Source of the DNA: Gemmatimonadota bacterium
GTDB lineage: Bacteria > Latescibacterota > UBA2968
Direction: 5' to 3'
DNA: 64,000 nucleotides
Assembly: GCA_026705765.1 (NCBI GenBank)
Contig: JAPPAB010000029.1
Span: 1 to 64,000, forward strand
Part shown: positions 52,220-62,015 of the stretch, one piece after another
Layout of the letters: each line of letters begins with the position of its first letter
Numbering within the stretch: the stretch's first letter is position 1
Position numbers and translations under genes: made by a program
Notes under the pieces: generated by a model
The model's input: only the letters and a program-made list of their open reading frames with translations
What the model was told of the DNA's origin: nothing
Database searches by the model: none

Positions 52220-53481
52220 TCCAGAGCGGCGTTGCAAGCGGAGACATCACGCCCGAACCCGGCCCAGTACTTCAGGGACATTGGAACACCAACCCCTCGC
52301 ATTCCGTACTCTACCCTCTGGAAGTACGGGCGGTTGTATTTGCCGAAGAAGATGTACAAATAGCCATTGCCACACTCGACGTCATCGGCATAACAAAAGC
52401 CACCACTGACCGAATCCGGGCGAAAGTGGCAAATATTATCCCGGGAGACAGCATAATGGTAGCGTGCAGCCACACGCACTGCGCCCTCGCCACACTGCCG
52501 TGTTTGGGCGGGACTCCCGACCCCGAATATATGGATCGCATAGTCGAAACCACCGCCGCGTGCATAGCCGAAGCAGCCGCAAATCTCCAGCCCGTAACCC
52601 TTGGCCTGGGATGCGGATCCGCGCATTTCAACATCAACCGCCGTCCGCTCCCCGGAGCCTCGAGCATGACCTTGAACTACGGCGGAATCGTCGATCGCCG
52701 CGTAAGAGTCTTACACGTAACAGGAGAAAACGGCACCCCCCTCGCCACATTATTCCACTACGCCTGTCACCCAACCACATTGAGCGGCGCCAACGGCATC
52801 ATCTCGCCCGATTACCCCGGCATAGCCCGCAACCGAATTGAACAAACCCTCGGCGGCAAAGCACTCTTCTTACCCGGATGCTTTGGCAACATCCGCCCCG
52901 CCATCCTGAGCGAAACCGGGGGATTTGCATCCGCCACCAGAGAACAATTGGACGCGTGTGGTCACGAACTCGGTGATGAAGTATGCCGCATAGCTACAGG
53001 ACTAAACACCAGAAGTACACAAGGTATATCTGCCCGCCGCACCGACATAGCCATACCATTCGGCAATCTGATGCCCGAAGACGAACTAAAAAAAATGGCC
53101 GCAGACGAAAGCGAACGCGGACAATTATTGACAGGACCCTGGGCAAGAGAAGTACTGGACATGGCAGCATCAGGCACCATCCCATCTGAAAAACCCACCG
53201 AAATGCAACTGATACAGGTAGGACCAATAGCACTGATCACCATACCGGGCGAACCCGTACAGGAAATTGGGCATGCAATGGAAAAAAGACTGCGGGACAT
53301 CAGCGCGGACCTGTGGCCCGTGGGCTATGCCAACGACGAAGTGGGATATTTGTGTACAGAGCGGCAATACGAAGAAGGCGGTTACGAACCCAATGCCTAT
53401 CCGTATTACGGGGAACCCGCGCCATATCAGGGTGAAGAAGAAATCATCCTGCAAACAGCAGACGCTTTAGCACGGGACTAA
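52216..53481 (+). CDS. neutral/alkaline ceramidase N-terminal-domain-like protein (paralogue)
   Basis: 421 residues from ATG 52216, no signal peptide. Metal motifs SHTHCALATLPC, FHYACHPTTLS and FLPGCFGNIRP correspond to the paralogue at 32396-33844 (SHCHG, FACHP, GCGGDVNP). It hydrolyses an amide or ester of unknown identity, or has lost activity; GCGGDVNP is changed to GCFGNIRP. It starts inside the HAD stop and lies 2 nt before larA. Confidence 0.8.
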   Translation: MIQSGVASGDITPEPGPVLQGHWNTNPSHSVLYPLEVRAVVFAEEDVQIAIATLDVIGITKATTDRIRAKVANIIPGDSIMVACSHTHCALATLPCLGGTPDPEYMDRIVETTAACIAEAAANLQPVTLGLGCGSAHFNINRRPLPGASSMTLNYGGIVDRRVRVLHVTGENGTPLATLFHYACHPTTLSGANGIISPDYPGIARNRIEQTLGGKALFLPGCFGNIRPAILSETGGFASATREQLDACGHELGDEVCRIATGLNTRSTQGISARRTDIAIPFGNLMPEDELKKMAADESERGQLLTGPWAREVLDMAASGTIPSEKPTEMQLIQVGPIALITIPGEPVQEIGHAMEKRLRDISADLWPVGYANDEVGYLCTERQYEEGGYEPNAYPYYGEPAPYQGEEEIILQTADALARD

Positions 53482-53483
53482 AA

Positions 53484-54740
53484 ATGAAACAAATCGACAT
53501 ACCTTATGGCCGAGGAGCCGTATCTGTTGATACAGATCCAAAACTCGCGCACTGGGACGTAATCCGTCCCTCATTTGAACCAGCACTAGAAGACCCCAAA
53601 CGGCTCTTTCACAAAGCCGTGCGCCACCCTCTCGGCACAAAACCGCTCAGAGAAATAGTCAAGCCTTCAGACCGGGTCGTAATTGCGACATCCGACGGCA
53701 CCCGTCCCGTCCCCAACAAACAACTGATCCCATGGCTACTCAAAGAACTGCCCGTATCCCCCGACCAGGTAACCGTATTAATCGGCACGGGCACGCACAG
53801 GCCAAATACAAAGCGCGAAATTGTCGAAATGTTTGGCGAAGAGATGGTTCGCCGCGTACGCATCGTCAATCACGATGCATTTAGCGAAACGCAAAACGAA
53901 CAGGTGGGCAAAACTGCGGATGGAACAACCGTATTTTTGAACAAAGAATACCTCAACGCAGATGTGCGCATCGCCCTCGGATTTATCGAACCGCACTTCT
54001 TTGCGGGCTTCTCGGGCGGACCAAAAGCCGTCGCGCCCGGCGTGGCGGGCATTGAAACCATTTTCCGACTCCATCGCGCCGAACTCATCGCCGACCCAAA
54101 CAGCACCTGGGGCGTACTCCACGAAAACCCACTACACCGGGAAATCCGAGAATGCGTCGCACTATGTCCCCCGGATTTTTTGCTCAACGTGACACTCAAT
54201 GCAGAAAAGAAAATCTCGGGATATTACGCGGGCGACCTCTCCCTCGCTCATGCAAAGGGATGCGCCGATGTAAAAGCCTCGGCAATGGTCCCTGTCGAAA
54301 CACCCTTCCCGCTGGTCGTCACATCCAACAGCGGCTTTCCCCTGGATCAAAACCTGTATCAAACCGTAAAAGGCATCTCAGCCGCAGCGCGTATCGTAAC
54401 CGACGGCGGAACAATCCTCGTAGCCAGTGCGTGCAGCGATGGCGTACCCGACCACGGCAATTTTGCGGCATTGATGCGCGAAGGCCATACACCTGCAGAC
54501 GTGATAGAATCGGTCTATGCACGCGAACCCATCCTCGACCAGTGGCAGGCGCAAATTCTATCGGGCATCTTAGACCGCGTAAACGTAAAAGTCTATACCG
54601 AAATGAACAGCGACGAGGTCCGCGCCTGCAAACTACAGATCATACCCGACCTCAACAAAGCGATACACGACCATCTAAAATCCCGGGATGCCCGCGTAGC
54701 CGTATTGCCCGACGGCCCACTCGTCATCCCCTACCTGTAA
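53484..54740 (+). CDS. LarA-type nickel-pincer racemase
   Basis: 418 residues. The residues that bind the nickel-pincer cofactor and act in catalysis in Lactobacillus plantarum LarA (H108, H174, K184, H200) correspond here to H105, H171, K181 and H197, all at one constant offset: TGTHRP, EPHFFAGFSGGPKAV, FRLHRAE. It would racemise lactate or another 2-hydroxy acid. LarB, LarC and LarE, which make the cofactor, are not in the window. It converges on pckA with only 5 bp between. Confidence 0.9.
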   Translation: MKQIDIPYGRGAVSVDTDPKLAHWDVIRPSFEPALEDPKRLFHKAVRHPLGTKPLREIVKPSDRVVIATSDGTRPVPNKQLIPWLLKELPVSPDQVTVLIGTGTHRPNTKREIVEMFGEEMVRRVRIVNHDAFSETQNEQVGKTADGTTVFLNKEYLNADVRIALGFIEPHFFAGFSGGPKAVAPGVAGIETIFRLHRAELIADPNSTWGVLHENPLHREIRECVALCPPDFLLNVTLNAEKKISGYYAGDLSLAHAKGCADVKASAMVPVETPFPLVVTSNSGFPLDQNLYQTVKGISAAARIVTDGGTILVASACSDGVPDHGNFAALMREGHTPADVIESVYAREPILDQWQAQILSGILDRVNVKVYTEMNSDEVRACKLQIIPDLNKAIHDHLKSRDARVAVLPDGPLVIPYL

Positions 54741-54745
54741 TCTCC

Positions 54746-56326
54746 TCAAACAGGACCCGCCTTCAGAATCTCATCGCTGATCCCATCTTCAAACTGCTTG
54801 AAATTCTCCTTAAATAACCGCGCCAGATATGTAGCCCTCGCATCGTATTCAGAAGGATTAGACCACGTCGCACGCGGCGACAAAATACTACCCGTAACAT
54901 CTGGACAGGTTTTTGGAACCTCGAAACCAAAGCGCGGATCTGTCTCACACGCCACATCTGTCAAAGCACCATTGTGTATCGCCCGAATAATAGAGCGGGT
55001 ATTCGTCAACGTAATGCGCTTACCAACGCCGTAGCCACCGCCCGACCATCCCGTATTGACCAGCCACACATCCGAATTGTGTTGCTGGATTTTTTCTGCC
55101 AATTGCTCGGCGTATTTCCCCGGATGCCACACGAGAAAAGGCGCGCCAAAACAGGCCGAAAAAGAAGCCTGCGGTTCAGTAATACCCATCTCTGTACCCG
55201 CGACCTTGGCCGTATAACCGCTGATAAAATGGTACATCGCCTGTGCGGGCGTGAGCTTGCTCACCGGGGGCAAAACCCCAAAAGCATCACAAGTCAAAAA
55301 AATCACATTCCTGGGATGACCGCCCACACATGGAATTTGTGCATTGGGAATATACTCAATGGGATAAGCCGCGCGCGTATTTTCCGTAATAGAATCATCA
55401 TCGTAACTAATCACGCGCGAATGCTCGTCAAAAACGACATTTTCGAGCACCGTCCCAAAACGGATCGCATTGTAAATCTCCGGCTCGCGCGCTTGTGAAA
55501 GACCAATGCACTTGGCGTAACAACCACCCTCAAAATTGAAAATACCGCGATCGCTCCACCCGTGTTCATCATCGCCGATCAAACGACGCTGAGGCTCGGC
55601 TGAAAGCGTCGTCTTTCCCGTACCAGACAGGCCAAAAAAGAGCGCCGTATCCCCTGCTACACCCACATTGGCCGAACAGTGCATCGACAAAATATCCTGC
55701 TTGGGCAAAACATAGTTCAGAACCGTGAAAACACCCTTCTTCATCTCACCCGCATACTCCGTCCCCAAAATAACCATCTCTCGCAACTCAAAACTCACAT
55801 CCACACTCGTAGTCGAAGTCATCTCAGCCGTATATCGGTTCGCGGGAAATCTGCCAGCATTAAAAATGACATAATCCGGCTCGCCAAAATTTTCAAGCTC
55901 TGTACGCGAGGGACGCATAAGCATATTGTGCATAAACAGGGCATGGTACGCGCGGGCGCAAACAACCCGCACCTTAATGCGATATTTGGGATCCCAGCCC
56001 GCGTACCCATCAACCACATAAATGCGATCGCAGACATTGAGATAATCGATAGCCCGCTCTCTATTAATCAGAAACGTGCGCTCATCGAGTTTAATATTGA
56101 CCTCACCCCACCAGATATCGTCCGCACTATCGGGATGATTCACAATGCGTTTATCCTCTGGACTGCGCCCGGTCTTTTCTCCCGAACGCACAATAAGTGC
56201 CCCAGTACTCGTAATAGTCGATCCAGTCTCGTGGGTCAGCGCCTCCTCGTAAAGCACCGCTGGCGAAGCATTGCGCAAAATAAGCGGCCTGGTAATATTG
56301 TAGCGTTCCAGATTTATTCCAGTCAT
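54746..56326 (-). CDS. pckA: phosphoenolpyruvate carboxykinase (ATP)
   Basis: 526 residues from ATG 56326 behind GAAAGGA. The kinase loop [11 protein letters not shown], the metal/substrate segment [38 protein letters not shown] and [10 protein letters not shown] give a clear ATP-type PckA. It converts oxaloacetate and ATP to PEP and CO2, the entry to gluconeogenesis, which fits a cell living on acids from catabolic operons. Its promoter is divergent from the nitrilase gene. Confidence 0.97.
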   Translation of the reverse strand: MTGINLERYNITRPLILRNASPAVLYEEALTHETGSTITSTGALIVRSGEKTGRSPEDKRIVNHPDSADDIWWGEVNIKLDERTFLINRERAIDYLNVCDRIYVVDGYAGWDPKYRIKVRVVCARAYHALFMHNMLMRPSRTELENFGEPDYVIFNAGRFPANRYTAEMTSTTSVDVSFELREMVILGTEYAGEMKKGVFTVLNYVLPKQDILSMHCSANVGVAGDTALFFGLSGTGKTTLSAEPQRRLIGDDEHGWSDRGIFNFEGGCYAKCIGLSQAREPEIYNAIRFGTVLENVVFDEHSRVISYDDDSITENTRAAYPIEYIPNAQIPCVGGHPRNVIFLTCDAFGVLPPVSKLTPAQAMYHFISGYTAKVAGTEMGITEPQASFSACFGAPFLVWHPGKYAEQLAEKIQQHNSDVWLVNTGWSGGGYGVGKRITLTNTRSIIRAIHNGALTDVACETDPRFGFEVPKTCPDVTGSILSPRATWSNPSEYDARATYLARLFKENFKQFEDGISDEILKAGPV

Positions 56327-56368
56327 AAACGAATCCTTTCGGTTATTAGTTGTCAATCCCAACACCAA

Positions 56369-56397
56369 AATATATCACACAAAACACGCCAAACCAA
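56369..56397 (-). promoter_or_regulatory. pckA promoter
   Basis: Minus strand TTGGTT (56397-56392), 17 nt, TATATT (56374-56369), 43 bp before the pckA start. Confidence 0.55.
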
Positions 56398-56422
56398 ATA
56401 TTACTCCACAACCAAAAATTCC

Positions 56423-56450
56423 TTCATTTTTAAAAAATAGTCATTATATT
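56423..56450 (+). promoter_or_regulatory. possible promoter of the nitrilase-sulfatase operon
   Basis: TTCATT (56423-56428), 16 nt, TATATT (56445-56450), 30 bp before the start. The -35 is weak. Confidence 0.4.
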
Positions 56451-56479
56451 TCGCGCCTGACCATCGATCGGAGGAAAAA

Positions 56480-57331
56480 ATGTCCAAAAAATGGTTGCGC
56501 GTTGCCGCATGTCAAATGCATGCCGATGAGAACATCGAAAAAAACACCTGTGAGATTATCGACCGTATAAACACCTGTGCGCGTGAAAAAGTAGATATAG
56601 CCGCATTTCACGAAGGGATTTTATACGGCTATACCAACTGCCCCGACTTCTGGTCAAGCCTGGATCAAACGCGCATTGAAAGAGCCGAACAACAAATTAT
56701 AAAGGTATGCCGTGAAAAAGGCATTGCCGCAATCGTCGGCTCCACCCATCTCGAAAACGAACACCGCTACAACAGCCTCCTCGTCATAGATCGCGATGGC
56801 ACCGTAAAGGGACGCTATGGCAAAATACATCTGGCGGGTGAAAAATGGTGTGAACCCGCGCAACACTTGCCTATTTATCACTTGTGCGGCATACCCTGTT
56901 GTTTTTTAATCTGTCACGACATTCGATACCCCGAACTCGTGAGATTGCCCGCCGCAGCCGGTGCAAAAATCTGCTTCTTCGCCAGTTGTGAAAGCTCTGT
57001 CACCTCAGAGCACAAATTGTCGGCCTATCGCGCCATGCCCATCAGCCGCGCAACCGAAAATGACATCTACGTCGTCATGGCAAACGCCCCTGCCGACCCC
57101 CTGGACATCAACCGCGCGGGATCTTCCCACGGCGAATCAAAAATCATCCATCCGAATGGCAACGTCATAACCGAAGCTGGCATATTCACCGACGAAATCA
57201 TAATCCGCAAATTAGACCTCCATCAGGCATCCCGCAACATCGCATTGCGAGCCGTGAATGACACAACGCGCCTGCGCGAATGGATGAAAAAAGGCGTAAA
57301 ATTAGTAGATTGCAAAAAGGAGCATATATGA
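56480..57331 (+). CDS. carbon-nitrogen hydrolase (nitrilase superfamily)
   Basis: 283 residues from ATG 56480 with cggagg upstream. The Glu-Lys-Cys triad is in place: E45 in AAFHEGILYGY, K115 in YGKIHLAGEKW and C145 in LICHDIRYPEL. Members hydrolyse amides, nitriles or carbamoyl compounds. It overlaps the sulfatase gene downstream by four bases, so the two are coupled. Confidence 0.9.
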   Translation: MSKKWLRVAACQMHADENIEKNTCEIIDRINTCAREKVDIAAFHEGILYGYTNCPDFWSSLDQTRIERAEQQIIKVCREKGIAAIVGSTHLENEHRYNSLLVIDRDGTVKGRYGKIHLAGEKWCEPAQHLPIYHLCGIPCCFLICHDIRYPELVRLPAAAGAKICFFASCESSVTSEHKLSAYRAMPISRATENDIYVVMANAPADPLDINRAGSSHGESKIIHPNGNVITEAGIFTDEIIIRKLDLHQASRNIALRAVNDTTRLREWMKKGVKLVDCKKEHI

Positions 57332-58785
57332 AAGGAACAAAACCAAACATCTTGTGGATCTGCACAGACCAGCAGCGATATGACACCATTGGTGCATTGG
57401 GCAATCCCCATGTGGATACCCCCAATATCGACCGACTAATCGCCGAAGGATTTGCATTTACCCATGCCTATTGCCAGAGTCCGATTTGCACACCCAGTCG
57501 GACGAGTTTTTTGACCGGACAATACGCCAGTGCCGTACACGTAAACGGCAATGGCAACTCGCATTTCCCAGATGCGCCCCCCCTGGTCACCAAAATACTC
57601 GCAGACAATGGATACGACTGCGGACTAATCGGCAAATTGCACTTATCGAGCGCGCATGGGCGCATTGAAAAAAGAACAGATGACGGATACCGCTACTGGC
57701 AATACAGCCACGCGCCTCGGGACGATTGGGAAACCGGACACGATTATGCCGACTGGGTACGATCAAAAGGCGAAATCCTGGGCGAACTCATCAAAAGCCC
57801 CGACGGCGTACCCGCAGAACTGCACCAGACAACGTGGTGTGTGGAAAAAACCATCGAATTTTTGAGCGAACAGCGCGATGGACCCTGGCTGGCCTCTGTG
57901 AACATCTACGACCCGCATCCGCCATTTAACCCACCCACAACGTACCGCGAAATGTTCGATCCCGAACAGGTAAACGGCCCGCTATTCCGAGAAAGCGATC
58001 TCGCGCAACAGGAAAAACTGGAAGCCATCGACTTCCAGTCCAAAGGGCGGCATCCCGATGAACTGGATATACGAAGCCCCGTAATCCCCAGAACACCGAC
58101 GCGCGGATTGCACGAATCTGAATCAGCCGGAAAACGCGACGCAAAAACACTCATTGCCGCCTATTACGCCATGATCAAATTGATCGACGATCAACTCGGG
58201 CGCATAATAGCCGCACTGGAAGAAACTGGACAGCGCGACAACACATTGATTATCTTCACCAGCGACCACGGCGAAACTCTCGGAGACCACGGCCTGATTC
58301 AAAAGGGATGCCGTTTTTACGAAGGACTCGTGCGCGTACCACTCATTTTCTCATGGCCGGGCTACGTAAAATCGGAACAAAAAAGCGATGCACTCGTCGA
58401 ATTGCGCGACATAGCACCCCTCTTGTTGGAACTCGCTGGTATAGAAGTACCCGAGCGAATGCAACCGCATTCTCTATCACCCATGCTCAGCGGTGATCAA
58501 CCCCCCGACGAACACCGCGATTTCGTGCGCTGTGAATATTACGATGCACTCGATCAAGCCGACGGAACATTTGCCACAATGTATCGCAACCGTCGGTACA
58601 AACTCGTGGTCTATCACGGACACGGCCTGGGCGAACTTTACGACTTACAGGAGGATCCAGACGAATTTGACAATCTGTGGGACAGTCCCGATCACGCGGA
58701 TGTAAAACTCGACTTAATGCAACGCAGCTTTGATGCGTCAATGCTCGCAATGGACAGAGGTCCAGAACGCATTGGGCCGATGTAA
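57328..58785 (+). CDS. second cytoplasmic type I sulfatase
   Basis: 485 residues from ATG 57328 behind aaggag. C-x-P-x-R site is CTPSR with C54, followed by TSFLTG; N-terminal NILWICTDQQRYD and FTSDHGETLGDHG supply other ligands. No signal peptide. It is the same length as the sulfatase at 41156 but clearly different in sequence. It is coupled to a nitrilase-type hydrolase, so the substrate may carry both a sulfate ester and an amide. Confidence 0.92.
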   Translation: MKGTKPNILWICTDQQRYDTIGALGNPHVDTPNIDRLIAEGFAFTHAYCQSPICTPSRTSFLTGQYASAVHVNGNGNSHFPDAPPLVTKILADNGYDCGLIGKLHLSSAHGRIEKRTDDGYRYWQYSHAPRDDWETGHDYADWVRSKGEILGELIKSPDGVPAELHQTTWCVEKTIEFLSEQRDGPWLASVNIYDPHPPFNPPTTYREMFDPEQVNGPLFRESDLAQQEKLEAIDFQSKGRHPDELDIRSPVIPRTPTRGLHESESAGKRDAKTLIAAYYAMIKLIDDQLGRIIAALEETGQRDNTLIIFTSDHGETLGDHGLIQKGCRFYEGLVRVPLIFSWPGYVKSEQKSDALVELRDIAPLLLELAGIEVPERMQPHSLSPMLSGDQPPDEHRDFVRCEYYDALDQADGTFATMYRNRRYKLVVYHGHGLGELYDLQEDPDEFDNLWDSPDHADVKLDLMQRSFDASMLAMDRGPERIGPM

Positions 58786-58807
58786 AAACATTATGCGGAG
58801 GTGTTAT

Positions 58808-59674
58808 ATGGCAAAAAAACCCGTTCAAAAACCAAAAATTAAAATCATGGCCGCAGACTGGTCATTGAGAGATTACCCATCTGCAAGAAATCCCTGGACT
58901 ATTCAGACCAAAGTGAGAAAAGTGAAAGAAGCGGGATTTCACGGCATGTCGTCTGGCGCCGACGCCGAGTTAGCCGCAGAACTGCACAAACAGGGATTGG
59001 AAATGGTAGGCGGGGTAGATGTGGGCAGTAAAAAAGAAGCCGACGCAAAAATGAAAGCATTTGCCGACATAGGCGTGGTTCACATCAACGTCCAATTGTG
59101 CGATCACGACACAAAAACAAAAGACGCGGTAAAAGTCGCGCGAGCAGTCGTCAAAGCCGGAAAAAAGCACAAAGTCAAACCCGCAATCGAGATCCATCGC
59201 GACACATGTACAGAAACGCCGGAAAAAGCCTTTGCACTCGCCGATGCGTACCGAAAAAAACACAAAAAGAAACTGCGAATGAACTTCGACCACTCGCACC
59301 CGGCAATCATCAAACAACTCCGCCCGCACGAATACTGGGAGCGATTGTCTGAACGCACCGACCTCTTGCAAATGCACGAACTCATCCACTTTCGCCCCTT
59401 TACCGGCAGCCATTGCCAGACCCCGGTCACAAATGACAAAGGGCGACTGGATCGCGATTTCAAAATCTGGTTAACCAATTACCTGGAACCCGCCCTCAAT
59501 GCGTGGTTACAGGGCGCAAAACCGGGCAAAATACTCCATATCGTACCCGAACTGGGACCCCAGGGTTCTGGATACGCGCTCGCCTGTTTCCCCGACATCT
59601 GGGAGGATGCCATCCGGGAAAAAAATGAAATCATAAAAGTCTGGCGTCGGTTGATGAGAAATTGGAACAAATAA
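58808..59674 (+). CDS. xylose-isomerase-like TIM-barrel protein
   Basis: 288 residues from ATG 58808 (gcggaggtg upstream). Barrel pattern of the sugar phosphate isomerase/epimerase family: KVKEAGFHGMSSGADAELAAEL, IEIHRDTCTE, MNFDHSHPAII and HELIHFRP. The N-terminus is lysine rich. It lies 22 nt after the sulfatase gene and is probably co-transcribed with it. Specific substrate unknown. Confidence 0.78.
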   Translation: MAKKPVQKPKIKIMAADWSLRDYPSARNPWTIQTKVRKVKEAGFHGMSSGADAELAAELHKQGLEMVGGVDVGSKKEADAKMKAFADIGVVHINVQLCDHDTKTKDAVKVARAVVKAGKKHKVKPAIEIHRDTCTETPEKAFALADAYRKKHKKKLRMNFDHSHPAIIKQLRPHEYWERLSERTDLLQMHELIHFRPFTGSHCQTPVTNDKGRLDRDFKIWLTNYLEPALNAWLQGAKPGKILHIVPELGPQGSGYALACFPDIWEDAIREKNEIIKVWRRLMRNWNK

Positions 59675-59686
59675 CTGATATTAGAC

Positions 59687-59860
59687 AAGCAACCACGGAT
59701 GAACACAGATACACACAGATGAAAGATTTTTTGTGTCCGACATTTGCGTGTGTCGAAAGCATGTGTCATTGACCAGCTAAAGCGTACATCCCTTGCAAGT
59801 ATTGCGGGATTGGCAACACGGTAACCATCCGTGTTCATCGGTGTTAATCTGTGGTTGCTT
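59687..59860. repeat. 174-bp inverted-repeat element with internal hairpins
   Basis: Arms 59687-59721 and 59826-59860 are imperfect inverted copies; the outer 10 bp (aagcaaccac/gtggttgctt) match exactly. Each arm is made of catctgtgtt-like units. The centre holds two further hairpins (about 59738-59754 and 59789-59811). No ORF. It resembles a small non-autonomous mobile or REP-like element, or a large transcription terminator. It explains this 200-bp gap. Confidence 0.55.
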
Positions 59861-59874
59861 TTAGGAGATATAAC

Positions 59875-60660
59875 ATGTCAAATCGCAATGGACAAATTTT
59901 AATCGGCTCCATATTATTGGACCTCAACCGCTGGGGCGATCCCAAAACACCGACCTACGAGGTAAGCGACTGGACTGACCGCTTTCGGAAAGCCGGATTT
60001 GATGGCATGGAACTCTGGGAATATCACGCCACATTGTGTTCAGACGCCGAGCGCGAAAAATTGCTATCCTCTAATTTCTCCGCAACGATCTACAACACCT
60101 ATTGCGACTTTGACGACAACGATGCCGGTGCGCGCCAAAACGCGGCAGAAATGATCGGCCTATTCGGCTCAGCCGGTGTAAAATTCAACGTGGGCAAAGA
60201 CCCTGCCTTGCGCGAAACTTATTTGAACAACCTGCGCGCCTGGCGCGAACAAGTCCCCCAAACCTGTACACTGCTCTGCGAATGCCACCCCGGCACAATT
60301 GTCGAACACCCCGATGACGCCAAGGCATTCTTCGATGACCTGGGCATCGAAGGCTGGGAAATCATCGTACACTGCTTCATCCCCGAAATGGATATCCTGA
60401 AGCGATGGTTCGACCTCTTTGGTCCCAAAGTCACACACGCACACACCCAACTGCGCGACGAAAACACCAATGTCCAGTTACTCCACGACCATACCGAGCG
60501 CGCTCAAACGGCACTGGACCTGATGGCCGAATACAAATTCTCTGGCTCCATCACCGTCGAATTTTCCAAAGGAACGCGCGAACCCGGCGAAAACATGGAC
60601 GACCTCTGGGCAGCGGCAAAGGCTGACCTATCGTTTTTACGTAGTAAATCCCAAACTTGA
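59875..60660 (+). CDS. TIM-barrel sugar isomerase/epimerase family protein
   Basis: 261 residues from ATG 59875 with aggaga upstream. AP-endonuclease-2-like barrel: FRKAGFDGMELWEYHATL, LLCECHPGTIVEHPDDAKAFF, HCFIPEMDIL, HAHTQLRDEN and ITVEFSKGT, giving Glu, His, His and Glu as likely metal ligands. It precedes the Gfo/Idh dehydrogenase by 12 nt, the common pairing in sugar-acid breakdown. Confidence 0.84.
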   Translation: MSNRNGQILIGSILLDLNRWGDPKTPTYEVSDWTDRFRKAGFDGMELWEYHATLCSDAEREKLLSSNFSATIYNTYCDFDDNDAGARQNAAEMIGLFGSAGVKFNVGKDPALRETYLNNLRAWREQVPQTCTLLCECHPGTIVEHPDDAKAFFDDLGIEGWEIIVHCFIPEMDILKRWFDLFGPKVTHAHTQLRDENTNVQLLHDHTERAQTALDLMAEYKFSGSITVEFSKGTREPGENMDDLWAAAKADLSFLRSKSQT

Positions 60661-60672
60661 ACGGAGTAATAA

Positions 60673-61956
60673 ATGGCAAGAAAAGTAACAATAGCATTGA
60701 TAGGCGCCGGGATGTTTGGCGGCGATGTTCACGCCCGGGCCTTTGCGGATCTGCAACGCAACGGCATCAGTGGCCTGATGGGACGAGTCGGACTCGACGC
60801 CTGGGCGCGCGACCTTGCAGACATCGAATTTGATCTCGTTGCAGTAGCCACGCGCAGCGAAGCATCCGCACAACGCGCAAAAGCCAACTTCGAACAATGG
60901 ACCGGACACGCGCCCGCACCCTACTGGGGCGAAACCCCCTGGGAAGATGTCTTGCGCGACTTTCCGGACCTCGACGTCATGGCCGTCGCCACACCCGACA
61001 ACCTGCACACACCCGTAGTCCTCGCAGCATTGAACAACGGCACCCATGTCATCACCGAAAAACCGATGTGTTTATCGGTCCACGAAGCCGATGAAATGAT
61101 CGAACTCGCCAATGAAAAAGGACTGGTATGCGCGGTAGATATGCACAAACGCTACGACCCGGATCACATGCGCATCGAGCACGACATCGCCAATCGCATC
61201 GGCGACCCCATTTACGGACTCGCCATGCTGGAAGAGCCCCTCGAAGTATCCACCAGCACATTTAAGTGGGCAGAAGAAAGCGACCCCTTCTCCTACGTGG
61301 GACCCCACTGGGTCGATCTATTCTACAACTACTACCGCAGCAAACCCGTATCCCTCACAGCCGTAGGACAAAAAAAACGCCTCATACGCGACGGTATTGA
61401 CGCCTATGACGCCGTCCAGGTCCGCGTAGATTTCGACAACGGCATGAGCATTTACTTCCACAACAACTGGATCACGCCCGACGATTTTGAAGGACCCGTC
61501 AATCAGGGACACGAAATCGTCGGCACCGACGGCAAAGTGGAATCCGACCAGCAATATCGCGGATTTCGATTCTGGTACGCAGACGGCGGCAGCCAGAGTT
61601 CAAACAACCACTTCACGCGCAACGTCAAACGCCCCGACGGCTCAGAAGTCTATGTGGGATATGGCACAGACAGCATCATCGTGGCACTCGTCGCAATATG
61701 CCGCATCGACTTCCTGGGCGAAACCCTATCAGACGTAAAAGAAATCTATCCCACGGCTGAAGACGGGCGGATCACCACGGCGATCGTAGATGCCGCACGC
61801 ATCGTCCGCGACCGCAATTTTGAATACATGCGCGAAGGCAAAGGCGCCACAGTCACAGCGCAATTCGGCGCAGACGGCATCACCATCGTCGATCCCAACC
61901 GCGCATCTGACGGACCCGACGCAGTATTTGAAAAAATATACGATAAGCCGGTGTGA
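60673..61956 (+). CDS. Gfo/Idh/MocA family oxidoreductase
   Basis: 427 residues from ATG 60673 with cggag upstream. Rossmann motif LIGAGMFGGDVHARAF, catalytic-region EKPMCLSVHEADEM and VDMHKRYDPDHM. It is about 90 residues longer than the paralogue at 38703-39704, with a longer C-terminal domain, so it belongs to a different subgroup. It forms an operon-like pair with the TIM-barrel isomerase upstream. Confidence 0.9.
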   Translation: MARKVTIALIGAGMFGGDVHARAFADLQRNGISGLMGRVGLDAWARDLADIEFDLVAVATRSEASAQRAKANFEQWTGHAPAPYWGETPWEDVLRDFPDLDVMAVATPDNLHTPVVLAALNNGTHVITEKPMCLSVHEADEMIELANEKGLVCAVDMHKRYDPDHMRIEHDIANRIGDPIYGLAMLEEPLEVSTSTFKWAEESDPFSYVGPHWVDLFYNYYRSKPVSLTAVGQKKRLIRDGIDAYDAVQVRVDFDNGMSIYFHNNWITPDDFEGPVNQGHEIVGTDGKVESDQQYRGFRFWYADGGSQSSNNHFTRNVKRPDGSEVYVGYGTDSIIVALVAICRIDFLGETLSDVKEIYPTAEDGRITTAIVDAARIVRDRNFEYMREGKGATVTAQFGADGITIVDPNRASDGPDAVFEKIYDKPV

Positions 61957-61978
61957 AGTGGCGTGGTGGAAGGGTGGC

Positions 61979-62014
61979 ATCCTGAAAATCCTTTAATCTG
62001 GGAAATCCTGATCC
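61979..62014. repeat. intergenic aaatcctg phased repeat
   Basis: The short gap contains three variants of an aaatcctg unit (atcctgaaaatcctttaatc and gggaaatcctgatcc). It abuts the start codon of the next gene, which has no normal ribosome-binding site. It is similar in style to the other phased intergenic repeats of this window. Confidence 0.5.
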
Positions 62015-62015
62015 A

